Positions 1-11,645 of a stretch of 64,000 nt of DNA are shown one piece after another (positions within the stretch are counted from its first letter, which is position 1; every line of letters begins with the position of its first letter). The notes under the pieces are model-generated. The model ran no database searches, was not told where the DNA came from, and saw only the letters and a program-made list of their open reading frames with translations. Position numbers and translations under genes: made by a program. The stretch is from Achatina immaculata (Eukaryota; Mollusca; Gastropoda; Stylommatophora; Achatinidae). The stretch spans positions 21,596,003 through 21,660,002 of the forward strand of contig CM019715.1 in assembly GCA_009760885.1 (NCBI GenBank). Direction: 5' to 3'.

Positions 1-355
1 TTAAGTATTTGCAGAAGAGTCATTAAGCACTTTCAAAATACTAAATGTAAGCGCTCATTTTAAATACTTTTAAAAAGGGTCATTTAGTACTTTCAAATAC
101 GAAGTGTAAAGAGTTATTAAGTACTTTCAAAATTCTTGATTATCACAAGTTCAGAGATTCCACCTTGCAAAGATTATAGAGAAGAGCTACAATAATCACA
201 TATAGATTAAACAAATGAAAAAAAAATGGGCGAAAGAACCGCAAAGAAGACGCTAGAGGAAAGATAAGAGAAACAACAAGAACAGCAAGGTAACGCCGGA
301 GTATTCATAGACTGACATTTCAACATTGGTGTAATATCCAATCGCATGCACCAAC
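1..355 (-). other. Start of Dlx intron 2 (5' part, continues left of the window)
   Basis: Downstream of the homeobox exon on the minus strand. The donor is CAG|GTTGGT, with GT at 355-354; it fits the consensus only moderately. Bases 1-150 hold two to three degenerate copies of an AT-rich motif (cactttcaaa with attaagtactt variants). Nothing coding is visible. The exon for homeodomain residues 45-60 and the C-terminus must lie beyond base 1. Confidence 0.75.
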
Positions 356-537
356 CTGTGTTTGAGTGAGTCCTAGAGAAGCCGCTAACTCCGCCCTTTC
401 CGGCAAGGCCAAGTACTGTGTTCTCTGGAATCGTCTATTGAGTTGCTGGAGCTGCAGGCTGGAGTATATGGTGCGCGGTTTGCGCATTTTCTTCCCTTTT
501 CCGTTAATTCTTAGTTGTTCTTCCACTTGGCTTTTGT
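356..537 (-). CDS. Dlx: Distal-less/Dlx homeobox transcription factor, exon 2 (linker plus homeodomain residues 1-44)
   Basis: Internal coding exon of 182 nt. It starts after a pyrimidine-rich acceptor ending in TCCACAG (AG at 539-538) and ends at CAG before a GT donor. Its first two bases, AC, complete an Asp codon with the last G of exon 1, followed by 60 codons. The product (about residues 107-167) runs through [16 protein letters not shown], the Dlx/Dll signature with homeodomain Arg5, then the helix 1-2 motifs [19 protein letters not shown] and the turn GLTQTQ. The break falls between homeodomain positions 44 and 45, the conserved position of Dlx intron 2. Helix 3 residues W48, F49 and N51 must therefore be in the next exon. 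Dlx proteins are nuclear DNA-binding regulators of appendage, neural and sensory development. The KMRKPR and [13 protein letters not shown] residues are closest to protostome Distal-less. There is no frameshift or stop. Outside the exon the frame reads into intron. Confidence 0.95.
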
Positions 538-661
538 CTGTGGATATAAACATAGAAAAATACTGTCACCAAAGTCTGTGTGAGGTTGGTGATGATGATG
601 ATGATGGCGCTGTGCTGGGCACCTAAATTCTATGCCGAAGATTTTGCTGTGAAAGTGTAAT

Positions 662-962
662 TACGTGTAGATGGTATATCCTCACAAGAAGGAAGTGTAG
701 ATTGTATATCCTCACAAGAAGGAAGTGTAGATTGTATATCCTCACAAGAAGGAAGTGCAGATTGTATATACTCACAAGAAGGAAGTGCATATTGTATATC
801 CTCACAAGAAGGAAGTGCAGATTGTATATACTTACAAGAAGGAAGTGCAGATTGTATATACTCACAAGAAGGAAGTGCAGAATGTATATACTCACAAGAA
901 GGAAGTGCAGATTGTATATACTCACAAGAAGGAGGTGTAGACTGTATATCCTCAAAAGAAGG
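662..962 (+). repeat. 30-bp minisatellite, about 10 copies
   Basis: Unit of 30 bp built around tatatcctcacaagaagga, with C/T and C/A variants. Because 30 is a multiple of three and the unit has few stops, open frames of 60-110 codons appear on both strands. They are repeat artefacts. Confidence 0.95.
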
Positions 963-1018
963 AAACTGTACTTGTTAAGTAGTATATTTTTTTAAAAGTT
1001 ATCATGCGTGTTGTAGCA

Positions 1019-1139
<121 letters not shown>

Positions 1140-1261
1140 GTCTGCTTATTTCCCTATCAGTTTCCGAGGATGGAGGTTTCTCTGTGCTATATTTTGTAAT
1201 AGCAAGTTGTCACAGTATATCAGACTGAGACAGAAGACTGTCCATTTTGGCAGTCGACGAC

Positions 1262-1528
1262 CTATAACTGACATGCCGTCATCAGGGTTGGCGAACCATA
1301 TCTGACCAAGACCCTGTCCCACCTTTCCGTTGATACCCCTAGAAAGAGATCTAGCCTAGGTAACGGAGCAGGGATCATCACAGACCCCAATGCGGTAGAG
1401 TCTGCTAAAGAAGCACTGCATACCCTCCGGCTTTTTAGCTGAGCTCGGGGGGGGGGGGGGGAACTGTGACAACATCTGCACGGCATCGGCTGCAAAGAGC
1501 ACCAGCTCGCAGTGCCATGGAGACACAA
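1262..1528 (+). mobile_element. DR1 dispersed element
   Basis: DR1 is a family of about 300 bp recurring across the window. Recognisable blocks are ctgaccaagaccctgtccc, tctccgttggtacc, gtctgctaaagaagcactgc and gcatcggctgcaaag. This copy is interrupted by a G16 tract at about 1447. A LINE-B insertion follows directly. Confidence 0.8.
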
Positions 1529-1540
1529 GACAACAAGACA

Positions 1541-1938
1541 TTCATTCATTCATTCATTTGCATGTCCCTTGCGGAACTTTGCCTCCCAAACAGCACTCAT
1601 GTAGGCCTCTCGGTTATGAGCAAGATGGCCTGCCGCTGCTGCGTCCATTTGGAGATCGTCAACGATTTCTTGCAGCCATCTTCGTTTTGGTCTTCCTCTT
1701 TTTCTTTTTCCCGTTATGTATCCTTCCAATACGGTCTTCTCTAAATTATCATGACGTTTAATGTGTCCAAAATATTTAAGTTATCTCTCTTTAATCCTCT
1801 TTACTAGCCAGCCTTCTTCAATATTAAGCTCTTGTAGTATAGATATATTTGTTCTTTTTTGTGTCCACGATATTTGGAGAACTCTTCTGTAACATTTACA
1901 TTCAAAGGCATTTATGTGTTTCTCAGCTGTTTTGTCTT
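1541..1938 (-). mobile_element. LINE-B 3' fragment with target-site duplication
   Basis: 5'-truncated 398-bp copy of the C-terminal coding end and tail of LINE-B, whose frame contains motifs such as EEGWLVKRIK and FRKGHANE. The 3' tail is (GAAT)n, seen as cattcattcatt at 1539-1552. It is flanked by a perfect 12-bp direct repeat, gacaacaagaca, at 1529-1540 and 1939-1950. Confidence 0.9.
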
Positions 1939-1950
1939 GACAACAAGACA

Positions 1951-2050
1951 GGCGCACAGAAATGTTTATAATTTTTGACTTTACCTTTTCTCTAAATAAA
2001 ACTACCTCCATACTTGAGACAGCACCAAAACTTCAACTCGGCTTTCCTAC

Positions 2051-2103
<53 letters not shown>

Positions 2104-2728
2104 CACACACGCGCGCGCGCACACATCGACGACTTTCCAACGCTGTGCTCCACACATCGAGAAGGCGGACCAGAGCTAAAGACTCTCCTAGAATCTACTG
2201 CTTCATTTCCCTGTTCCATTCAGATCAAAGACGCGCACACGAAATTGATTCCCGGCAAGCTACACCAAGTGGGCGTGGTCCAAGGACAGGAAGTTAATTA
2301 AGGTGAAAACTGCAGGTGTCCAAAATTTAGTCAGGGATGGCCGAGGCAGTTTTGATGTGACACTTTTGTTTTTGAGGGCGGGGAGGGGGGGGGGGGAAGA
2401 GGGGCGGTGAAGAATGAGGACTGAGAGAAATGTTAGCAAAGCCCGAGTCTAGAAACCTACGCTCTCTTGGACGTATGCGCACGCTAACATCTCTACCTTC
2501 GGGGTTGTAACAGGATATATGTAAACAAAATTCAGTAACTATATGGCCAAGCTGTCTTCTTCTTCATCTTCTTCTACGTACGCATTGTCTGTCTATATCT
2601 CCAGTCTTGTCTTCACTGTTTTTTTTTTTTTTTGGCCCAGCTACAAGTAGGCTTTTAGTGTTGGGCAAACCTACTGTCTTTTTTCTCATCGTATGTTGAG
2701 TCTGTTGTTGTGATTTTGTTTAGAGAGA

Positions 2729-2791
<63 letters not shown>

Positions 2792-3715
2792 TTTGGAGAT
2801 TGGAATGTTAGACGCCGTTAGAGAAATTTCGTTTTTGTGTCTAGTTCTGGCTTTAGTGTAGAACGTATGGAAAATGTGGTCTAGCCGAAGTTCTGAAGAA
2901 CACGTAGTCTAGCCAAGTGCTAAAGAACACTTGTGGATTTGCTTGTCATGTTAGAAGTGTTGCCATTGTCACTCCTGTGGTAAAACTGAACTGTGTAGAC
3001 TGTAACCCCACCTGGATTACACCATGTTTTCCTGTACTTTTCGAGATATCACTTCCCCACCTTCATCATCATCATTTCGTCTTGGATTAATCTATCATCA
3101 TCATCATGAGTTGGAAGGACTGTTGATACAGCCTTATCATTGATATATATGTGTGTGTGTGTATCTTGTACGCGTTGTGAACGTTGTTCCTAAGTTGTCA
3201 TGGTGATACGTCATGACGGAATCTTTGCCGCAATTGGCTCCTTTTCTCCAAACTCCGCGGGGCTGGATGGTTTAACCATTTCACATCTCGCCCCCCCCCC
3301 CCCCCCGCCCCCAACCTGTCAGTTAAGTATTTCTGGTGGACCAAACTTAACGGAAAGTAATATGGTTAAAAAGTAAAATGGAAGTCATGATGCAAGCAAT
3401 ATACACCTGAAACGGCAGTTCGCCATACCTGAACTACATCTATGCTCATTATCAGTTCCAGTGATAAATACCAGAGTTGATGCTCTTGATATGATATTCA
3501 TGGTAAAATGTTGATGATTTGATGTTTTTACTGCCTTATTGTGTTGTGTTGCTAGAGAAACACGAATCAAGCTAGAGGAGACAAACATTCAGAAGTCTGC
3601 AAGGTACAAAGATCAGGACATGAAGACAGAGTGATAGATCGTAGAGAACAACATCAAAATAGTAATAAATCTTTTTCACACTTGGAGGAGGGGGTGGTGA
3701 TGCTGATCGATTAGG
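1951..3715. other. Mostly non-repetitive intron sequence with short simple repeats
   Basis: Contains a CT/CTTT tract (2049-2102), adjoining (GT)n and (GA)n tracts (2728-2788), a G-rich block (about 2378-2407), short T and C runs (2621-2634, 3292-3306) and several CATCAT clusters (3062-3106). No coding region or known element is recognised. It could hold Dlx intronic regulatory DNA, but the sequence alone does not show that. Confidence 0.5.
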
Positions 3716-4025
3716 CAATTAGCGACCCTTAGTTGATGTGTCAGCTTCAGGGTTAGCGAACTATAGCTGACCAAGACCCTGTCCCACCTCTCCGTTGGTA
3801 CCCCCAGTAACAGGCATCCTGGCTAACGGGGGCAGGGAGCATCCATAGTCCCCGTGGTGGTGGAGTCTGCTAAAGAAGCATTGCACACCATCTGCTTTTT
3901 AGCTGCACTCCGGGACTGAAAAAGTAGCTAGCATAACCAGCTCCCACGCCGATACGATGCTGTACCTCAACACCTCCACAGCATCGGCTGCAAAGAACAC
4001 CAGCTCGCAGTTACAGGGAGATAGC
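3716..4025 (+). mobile_element. DR1 dispersed element, near full length
   Basis: One of the most complete copies. It runs from the ggttagcgaactatagctg block to gcatcggctgcaaagaac and accagctcgcagttacagg. It has no tRNA-like head and no significant reading frame. Confidence 0.85.
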
Positions 4026-4204
4026 ACAAGTACAAGTGTCGCAGTTAGAGACGCAACAGAGAAGCTAATTTCATTCGCGATTCCTTCATCTGTTTTCAGG
4101 GACGCCGTTTTACAGTTCTGTCTGAAAAGTTTTTGCCTCCATAAGTCAGTGGGTCTTCTTGGAAGCAACAAGGACAATAATGTTCCAGGAAACCTATGCA
4201 TATT

Positions 4205-5040
4205 TCTTGGAAGAATGTGTTGTAGGTCAGCAATCCGAGTGAGAACAAGACACTGCAGGCTGAGACATCACCTATATATTCATTCATTCATTTGCATGTC
4301 TCTTGCGGAACTTTGCCTCCCAAACAGCACTCCTGTACGCCTCTCGGTTGTGAGCAGGATGGCCTGCTGCTGCTGCGTCCATTTGCAGATCATCAACGAT
4401 GTCTTGCAGCCATCTTCGCCTTGGTCTTCTTCTCTTTCTCTAGATTATCACGGCGTTTAACGTGTCCAAAATATTTAAGTTTTCTCTCTTTAATCCTCTT
4501 TATTAGCCAGCCTTCTTCAATATTAAGTTCTTGTGGTATGGATATATTTGTTCTTTTTTGTGTGCATGATATTTGAATAACTCTTCTGTAGCATTTACAT
4601 TCAAAGACATTTATGCGTTTCTCAGCTGTTTTGTTAAATGTCCAGGTCTCACAGGCATATGTTGCGATGGGAAAGATACATGCCCTTAAAAAATCTTATT
4701 TTTGTGGTTATGTCCGCTCCTCTCCACAGATTCTTTAGTTGTTTTACTTTCTGAATAGCGATATAACTGATCACCTATACCTGAAGCTTAAATTTACCCT
4801 CAGTAGACACTTGTCCCTGCAGCTAAGAGCAACAGACTCCACATCACATCTTCTAGAGCTGCCAGCTGCACAACCCACTCAGGCAAAGGACCCGGCCAGA
4901 CCGAGAACCCCCACAAGAGAAGCTCTAAGGTGATGCTGAAAACCTCAGACGAAATGCCCGCATTCGTGAGAGAGCTTGGTGACCTTGTCCAAGAGAACGA
5001 CGACGAAGAAGAAGACTTCGGTAAATGGCCCAGTTGAAAA
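4205..5040 (+). mobile_element. DR2 dispersed element split by LINE-B
   Basis: The left part ends at 4276 and the right part resumes at 4780. Shared blocks with the second copy (21115-21400) include cactgcaggctgaga, ccacatcacatc, cccactcaggc, gtgatgctgaaaac and gaagaagac at the end. No coding capacity was seen. It ends in a GAA-rich tail. Confidence 0.7.
4277..4769 (-). mobile_element. LINE-B 3' fragment inserted in DR2
   Basis: 5'-truncated 493-bp LINE-B end with a (GAAT)n tail at its left. It is flanked by a perfect 10-bp duplication, atcacctata, at 4267-4276 and 4770-4779. The interrupted DR2 is continuous once the insert is removed. Confidence 0.88.
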
Positions 5041-5102
5041 AAAAATCATTTCTCTGGAAATGAGAAGCTGTTCACTCCTTTAAATATGCGAACGAAGAAG
5101 AA

Positions 5103-5366
5103 GAGGTAAAGGTAAAGGTCATCCTGTCATGCCTTAAAGGCACATAGGGATATGGTGTTAGTGCCAATATTTTCCTTGACCTGTCAGAACACTAGAGGGT
5201 GATATGGTCAGTATCACGCCTGGCCGCCTTTTCTTTCCCCAACTCCAGAAGTCAGGTACCCATTTCTACAGCTGGGTGACTGGGGTGCCTCCGGCCGGAT
5301 TCGAACTCCCGACCTTCGCCATGAGAGACCAGTGCACTAACCACTTCGCCACTCAGACACCCAAGA
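5103..5366 (-). mobile_element. tRNA-derived SINE
   Basis: Read on the minus strand, the head carries an A-box-like GTGGCGAAGTGGTTAGTGC and the B box GAGTTCGAATCC (about 5290-5365). A body containing cagctgtagaaatgggtacc follows, then a 3' tail of TTTACC repeats. It is flanked by GAA-repeat DNA on both sides, so it appears to have inserted into the GAA tail of another element. Confidence 0.85.
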
Positions 5367-5991
5367 AGAAGAAGAAGACTCCTTTAAATGGCTGTCGATC
5401 TCTATGTTTCATATACCCTAAGCGTGGTTTTGAAAGATGGATCAAGAATATCACCTACACTCTAAAGACTACACTCACTGAAGAGAGACGACAAAATTAA
5501 CTATCACGAAACTAACGTTCTGGAAAAGGACAAGTCTCAAGATTACAAGATTTTAGCATAATCTTTATGCTATAATAGTTATACCGTGTGAACTATAATG
5601 CAGAAATATTTTTAAAGCCTAGTTCATACATTTTTTTTCATATTCTTTTATTTGAAACTAATTTGTCCCGCATTGTCTTCTCTCATGAAGGCACAAAAAT
5701 AACCCACTTTTCTGTACTCACATTTCAAGGGTTTTAATTTTCTTTTCAAGTTCACCTGGGAGCATGTTATATCAACAGTCAGTCGAGTAATGTAGATTGT
5801 GAAAGCAAAAGATTATGGTAAAAGTAAAAGATCCATTCCGGTTAACATTCTCTGTGGACATGGCACAAGATGATAATGAGCATGACCTGTCATCAACGTC
5901 TGTTATCACCCGTTATCATCACGTGACATCATCAAGTGACAGAACAGCAAAGAGTCCGTGGCCATATCATTTAGAGCAAAATTACGTGATT
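5367..5991. other. Non-repetitive intron sequence
   Basis: AT-rich sequence with no recognisable coding frame, repeat or element. Confidence 0.4.
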
Positions 5992-6690
5992 GTCTCTGTA
6001 CATATGGAACTCTTGGAGTGATAGCTGTACGTATGGAACTTCTGGATTGACTGCTGTACATATGGAACTTCTGGATTGACTGCTGTACATATGGAACTTC
6101 TGGATTGACTGCTGTACATATGGAACTTCTGGATTGACTGCTGTACATATGGAACTTCTGGAGTGGCCGCTGTACATATGGAACTTCTGGATTGACTGCT
6201 GTACATATGGAACTCTTGGAGTGACCGCTGTACATATGGAACTTCTGGAGTGACTGCTGTACACATAGAACTCTTGGAGTGAACGTTGCACACATAGAAC
6301 TCTTGGAGTGACTGCTGTACATATGGAACTCTTGGAGTGACTGCTGCACACATAGAACTCTTGGAGTGACTGGTGCACACATAGAACTCTTGGAGTGACC
6401 GGTGCACACATAGAACTCTTGGAGTGACTGCTGCGCACATAGAACTCTTGGAGTGACTGCTGCACACATAGAACTCTTGGAGTGACCGTTGCACACATAG
6501 AACTCTTGGAGTGACTGGTGCACACATAGAACTCTTGGAGTGACCGTTGCACACATAGAACTCTTGGAGTGACTGCTGCACACATAGAACTCTTGGAGTG
6601 ACTGGTGCACACATAGAACTCTTGGAGTGACCGTTGCACACATAGAACTCTTGGAGTGACTGCTGCACACATAGAACTCTTGGAGTGACT
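5992..6690 (+). repeat. 29-bp minisatellite, about 24 copies in two variant blocks
   Basis: Two unit types alternate by block. The left copies carry gtacatatggaacttctgg and the right copies carry gcacacatagaactcttgg. The unit lacks stops on the minus strand and 29 is not a multiple of three. All three minus-strand frames therefore stay open for over 220 codons, which is not evidence for a gene. Confidence 0.97.
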
Positions 6691-6740
6691 GCATCAATAC
6701 CAGCAGGCAGTGTCCACGTGTATTTTATTTCACTTTTCTG

Positions 6741-6926
6741 AGTCTTTCAGCTTTCTGCAGGTCTTTCAGCTTTCTGCAGGTCTTTCAGCTTTCTGCAGGT
6801 CTTTCAGCTTTCTGCAGGTCTTTCAGTTTTCTGCAGGTCTTTCAGTTTTCTGCAGGTCTTCCAGCTTTCTGCAGGTCTTCCAGCTTTCTGCAGGTCTTTC
6901 AGCTTTCTGCAGGTCTTTCAGCTTTA
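6741..6926 (+). repeat. 19-bp minisatellite, about 10 copies
   Basis: Unit centred on cagctttctgcaggtcttt. Each copy has a PstI-type CTGCAG palindrome. It lies 50 bp after the 29-bp array. Confidence 0.96.
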
Positions 6927-6965
6927 AAATGTGCCAGTTTAGAAGTCTGTCAGGCTGTGTATGAG

Positions 6966-7806
6966 ACAAATTGGAAAGAGTGAATGGGAGAGGAGAAGTC
7001 TCAGATTGGAAAGGGTGAATGGGAAGAGAGAAGCCTCAGATCGAAAAGAGTAGATGGGAATGGAGAAGCCTCAGATTGAAAGAGTAGATGAGAGAGGAGA
7101 AGCCTCAGATTGGAAAGAGTGGATGGGAAGGGAGAAGACTCAGATTGGAAAAGTGGACGGGAGGAGAGGAACCTCAGGTTAAAAAAGGTAGATGGGAGGG
7201 AAGAAGCCTTAGATTGAAAAGAGTGGATGGGAGGGGAGAAGCGTCAGGTTGGAAAGGGAGGATGGGCGGGGAGGAGCCATAGATTGGAAAGATTGAACGG
7301 GAGGAGAGAAGACGCAGATTGAAAAGAGTGGGTGGGAGGGGAGAAGCCTCGGATTCTCTAAAGAGTGGATGGAAGGGGAGAAGCCTCAGATGGGAAAGAG
7401 TGGATGGAAGGGGAGAAGCCTCAGATGGGAAAGAGTGGATGGAAGGGGAGAAGCCTCAGATGGGAAAGAGTGGATGGAAAGGGAGAAGCCTCAGATGGGA
7501 AAGAGTGGATGGAAGGGGAGAAGCCTCAGATGGGAAAGAGTGGATGGAAGGGGAGGAGCCTCAGATGGGAAAGAGTGGATGGAATGGGAGAAGCCTCAGA
7601 TGGGAAAGAGTGGATGGGAGGGGAGAAGCCTCAGATGAGAAAGAGTGGATGGAATGGGAGAAGCCTCAGATGGGAAAGAGTGGATGGAAGGAGAGAAGCC
7701 TCAAATGGGAAAGAGTGGATGAGAGGGAAGAAGCCTCAGATGGGAAAGAGTGGATGAGAGGGGAGAAACCTCAGAGTGGAAAGAGTGGATGGGAGGGGAG
7801 GAGCCT
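6966..7806 (+). repeat. 35-bp purine-rich minisatellite, about 24 copies
   Basis: Unit built from gaaagagtggatgg and gggagaagcctcagat. The central copies (7360-7700) are nearly identical and the flanking copies more diverged. All three plus frames are open because the unit lacks stops. The + strand is strongly purine-biased. Confidence 0.97.
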
Positions 7807-8374
7807 GTGTATTTAAATAAAAAAAGGGGGTGGGGTAGCAGGAGAAGACAAAATCAGGCACGCCAGCTACAAACTTCTGGTCCCGTATCAAATTTCAAGC
7901 TACGAACAACAGATATCTGCTTTCACCTGCACACCCTGTCTCGTTTTATACCCCCTCCTCTTCATCACCAACCCCCCTCCCCCCACACATACACATACAC
8001 ATACAGACACATACACACACACATGCACGCTCTGCTGTGATGTCTAATTCGAATCGGCGACAGATTTATTGCATTCGATTTGGATGTCAATTTCCTGTCT
8101 CCACGGGACTGACACACACAGGACGCGATGGGGGTCAGGCAGGTACCCAGGATCAGGCGTTTCTGGCCTTTCCTTGTCTGTAACAATCTCCCGGTGTTTT
8201 AATGTTACCTTGGCGTTGGTAACGTTTGTGGATATTGTTGTCGTTATTGTTTTTTAGTAAGTGGATTACTGTTTATAATTAGTGTTTTACTGTTGTGGAG
8301 GTTTGCTGTGATTAATGTTACACTGTCTAGTGTTTATCTTGTTATATTTGTTTACTGTAATATGTTGGTGTTTT

Positions 8375-8750
8375 GAGCAATGCTTTACTCTCTCTCTCTC
8401 TCTCGTTCTGATCAATGCTTTACTCTCTCTCTCTCTCTCGTTCTGATCAATGTTTTACTCTCTTTCTCTCTGTTGTTTGGATCAATGTTTTACTCTCTCT
8501 CTCTCTCTCTCTGTTCTGATCAATGTTTTACTCTCTCTCTCTCTCTCTGTTGTTTGGATCAATGCTTTACTCTCTCTCTTGTTCTGATCAATGTTTTACT
8601 CTCTCTCTCTCTATCTCTCTCTCTCTCTCTGTTGTTTGGATCAATGCTTTACTCTCTCTCTCTCTCTTGTTCTGATCAATGTTTTACTCTCTCTCTCTCT
8701 GTTGTTTTGATCAGTGCTTTTCTCTGTCTCTCTCTCCCCCCTCCTCTCTC
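8375..8750 (+). repeat. CT-tract / ctgatcaatg composite array
   Basis: About eight copies of tgatcaatgytttac separated by (CT)n runs of changing length. Further CT, TG and C14 tracts follow at 8845-8960. Confidence 0.9.
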
Positions 8751-8959
8751 TTTCCTTGTGTTAATTTGTTAATTTGTGTGTGTCCGTGTGTATGTTATTC
8801 TGACTAATTCTTTAGTGTGTGTGTATGTTATTTTGACCAATGCTTTACCACCCCCCCCCCCCCCACCCCAAATCCTTCTTTTCTCTCTCTCTCTCTCTTT
8901 ATGTGTGTGTGTGTGTTATTTTGACTAATGCTTTACTTTCTCTGTGTGTGATTTTCATT

Positions 8960-9494
8960 AATGTTTTACTCTGTATCTTTACTCTTTTTATCTAGATGTT
9001 GTTGTGGATAATATTCTGTCTTCCGATTCCTGCTGTGATTGCTGTATTGTGTAACTTTTCATGACCAGTATTTCACATCGCTCACGCCCTAGTCATTTTA
9101 AAATATCTAATTCTGGTTTTTCTAATGTTCTGCTACCCTGTTCTACTTCTACTTTTTAATCATTCACTATCCAGTAAATGTTATTATGGTTTAATTATCT
9201 CATTTATTATCTAATTCGCTTTCGCTGTCAAAGTTTCAAAAAAGAGACATAAGCCCCATCCGAGATCTACATTTCCCGTATTGTCTTTTCTTGCACTTTC
9301 TGGAGACGTGTTTACAAAGCTAAGCTCCATATGTTACATGATCTCGGTGCCTTTTGTTAATGTGGATAATATATTATTATCTAGTTACTGCTGTGGATAA
9401 TACTGTGGATAATATAAACGAATTTGTTTAACGATTTGACTGCAGATATTGAAAAGAAAATAACTATGTTGTATGTTTTCAGTTACTTAATGTT
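8960..9494. other. Non-repetitive intron sequence
   Basis: AT-rich, with several homeodomain-type TAAT cores. No gene or element is recognised. Confidence 0.35.
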
Positions 9495-10490
9495 GTAAAG
9501 CCAGCCGTGAATATAACAATAAACGAAGAACTACTAGAACATGTAAAAGTTTACGGTATTTGGGAGACATCTTAGCAGAAGATGGAAAATGTGAAAAGGA
9601 AATTAACAGAAGAATCACGTCTTACATCCTTCCCGTGGCGTTAAACGTCACATAGGGCTCGCTTAGTAGTTCGCCAAGTTTTCCTGGTTTCGGAGAGCTT
9701 TTCAACCTCATCAAGGGATTTTATGCCTACTAATTTGGTCTTTTTTAATATTGTCCTCTTTAAAGTTTCCTGTGGTCGACCTCTTTCCTCTTTTTCTTCG
9801 GCCTGTTGTGTTTGCACTTAATAGCTTCTTTTGAGATTCTCTGGCTGTTTCTTCTCATCACGTGACCGACATATGTCCACCTCCTTTGTCTGATCATCCA
9901 TGAGACAGGTTGTTGTTTGCTCATCCGTCTTATCTCTAAATTCTTCTTGAATTAGCAGAAGAATAGGAATGGCGACAACAACAAAAAGCCTTGAACAGAC
10001 TGAGTAAGACCCTTACGTTAAAAAAATTATCGCAGTAACTGAAACTACGTATCGTAAAAATGCTATATATACTCAATACTCCTTTATGATGTAGAAGATT
10101 GGGCTTTGAATAAGGCAACAGAAAAGAGAATGGAGGCGTTTGAAATGTGGATATATAGAAGAATAGGGCGTATCTCGTGGACAGAAAAGAAAGAAAACAA
10201 AGAATTGCTAAAGAAAGGAAAAGAGAAATATTGAAAATCATAAAAACAGGACAACCAAGACTCTTTAGTCACGTCAAGAAGACAAAATACAAAATCGAAG
10301 ACCCTTCTTGAGGGCAAGATGGAAGGGGAGAGAACAAGAGGACGACAACGACATAGATAGGTGGACATCAAGAGATGGACAGGAACCAGCTTGGTCGAGT
10401 ACACTACGAAGCCAAGTGGCAGAACAGGTAGAGATTCGTTGCAGCCAACCTTCCATAGGGAGACGGCAAGAGATGATGATGATGAATGTT
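9495..10490 (+). mobile_element. LINE-G 3' part, interrupted by LINE-F
   Basis: The plus-strand frame reads VNITINEELLEHVK and then YLGDILAEDGKCEKEI before 9615. It resumes after 9964 with the downstream C-terminal region (MEAFEMWIYRRIGRISWTEK at about 10130) and the basic EGERTRGRQRHR segment, ending in a GATGATGATGA tail at about 10478. Several frameshifts and stops are present, so it is inactive. Confidence 0.8.
9616..9949 (-). mobile_element. LINE-F 3' fragment nested in LINE-G
   Basis: 334-bp copy whose 3' end shares cgttaaacgt and acatagggctcgc with the copy at 28061-28236. It is flanked by a 15-bp direct repeat with one mismatch: aattaacagaagaat (9601-9615) and aattagcagaagaat (9950-9964). 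Confidence 0.88.
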
Positions 10491-10639
10491 GTTAAATATG
10501 TTGAAAAGACTTTAGTGGTAAAAGTTTTGTCATTGTAAGTTCTGCATATGTTTGTTATGCATTTGGTGTACTTGCACTAAATTGAATGTTTGAGAAGATG
10601 GGAAAGTGGACAGATGAAGGGTGGAAAGCCAGACGGGTC

Positions 10640-11040
10640 TGCTCTCTTTGGCAATAAATTTCCTTTATCTATCCTTGTTGAGCCAATTCGCCGTTTGCCC
10701 TGGACGTCTCCTAGACAGTATTGTGGCCAATCTTCAGATTCGTTTATCTCAAATTATTTCTCCTTTTTATTATTTGAAAATTATGGCAAAGATCAGAGGC
10801 AGACAGGCGAGATTTACAGAACATTTCCTAAGAAGAGGGAAATTGGGACATACTGTAGCAACTGGAAAAAGTGAGAGAAGAAGAGACAGAGGAAAACAGA
10901 GAGAAGTTACTGGATGGGCTTTCAGTGTGGCTAGGAAGAAAGTCACCGGCGGATCTCATAATCAACGCAAAAGACAGAGAATTGTGGGGGAGAGAAATGA
11001 TCGCCTACGCCATGCGGCATGGCACTTGAATTGTATTGAA
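10640..11040 (+). mobile_element. LINE-K 3' fragment
   Basis: The frame contains QARFTEHFLRRGKLGHTVAT, then RRDRGKQRE and RNDRLRHAAWH. This is the basic C-terminal tail seen in reverse-transcriptase ORFs of many invertebrate LINEs. A related copy is at 53381-54051. Frameshifted. Confidence 0.7.
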
Positions 11041-11282
11041 TTTCTTCTTTATTATGGTCCTGTCCCTATTTCCATGCTGCCTAACACTTCCTTACTTATC
11101 TCTGCTATTATTCCCAATTTCTTGCCCTGGAGACCTCTGTTATGTTATTTGTTCATGACATGTTATTGTTGTTATCAAAGATTTTCTACCAGTTTTTTTT
11201 CCACTGTTTTTCAGCTGAAGTAAGGGATTAATGTAGATTTCTGGGATGTTATTACTGATAAAGTGATCTGGCACAGTACCAT

Positions 11283-11568
11283 GCTAGCGTCAGGATTGGC
11301 AAACCATAGCTGACCAAGACCCTGCCCCCTCTCTCCGTTGGTATCCTCAGTAACAGAGCTATGTGCTAACTAACTGGATCCACCGTTGTCCCATTGGTAG
11401 TGGAGTCTGCTAAAGAAGTACTGCACCCCCACAACCCCCCCCTTTCTTTTTAACTCCATTCATGAACTGAAAAAAAGCCGTTGTAACCCGCTCCCAGTCC
11501 GACACCATGCTGTGCCACAGTACCTTCAGAGCATCAGCTGCAAAGAACACCAGCTCGCAGTTCCATAG
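11283..11568 (+). mobile_element. DR1 dispersed element with expanded GAA-rich tail
   Basis: DR1 blocks are intact up to gcatcagctgcaaagaac. The element runs into a purine tract of GAG/GAA repeats (about 11569-11645), interpreted as its expanded 3' tail. Confidence 0.85.
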
Positions 11569-11645
11569 ATGTCGAAAAAAGGAGGAGGAGGAAGAGAAGG
11601 AAGAGGAAGAAGAAGAGGAAGGGAGAGGAGAAAGAAGAAGAAGGT

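Noticed and set aside
5992..6690. CRISPR-like regular repeats
   Set aside because: Units are contiguous with no unique spacers, in a eukaryotic intron with no cas genes. The same holds for the 30-, 34-, 40- and 44-bp arrays.
5906..6697. Three overlapping minus-strand frames of 228-263 codons
   Set aside because: They are the 29-bp minisatellite read in three frames; there is no unique sequence, start context or homology.
7088..7816. Plus-strand frames of up to 165 codons rich in Gly, Lys and Glu
   Set aside because: Product of the stop-free 35-bp array; all three frames are open.
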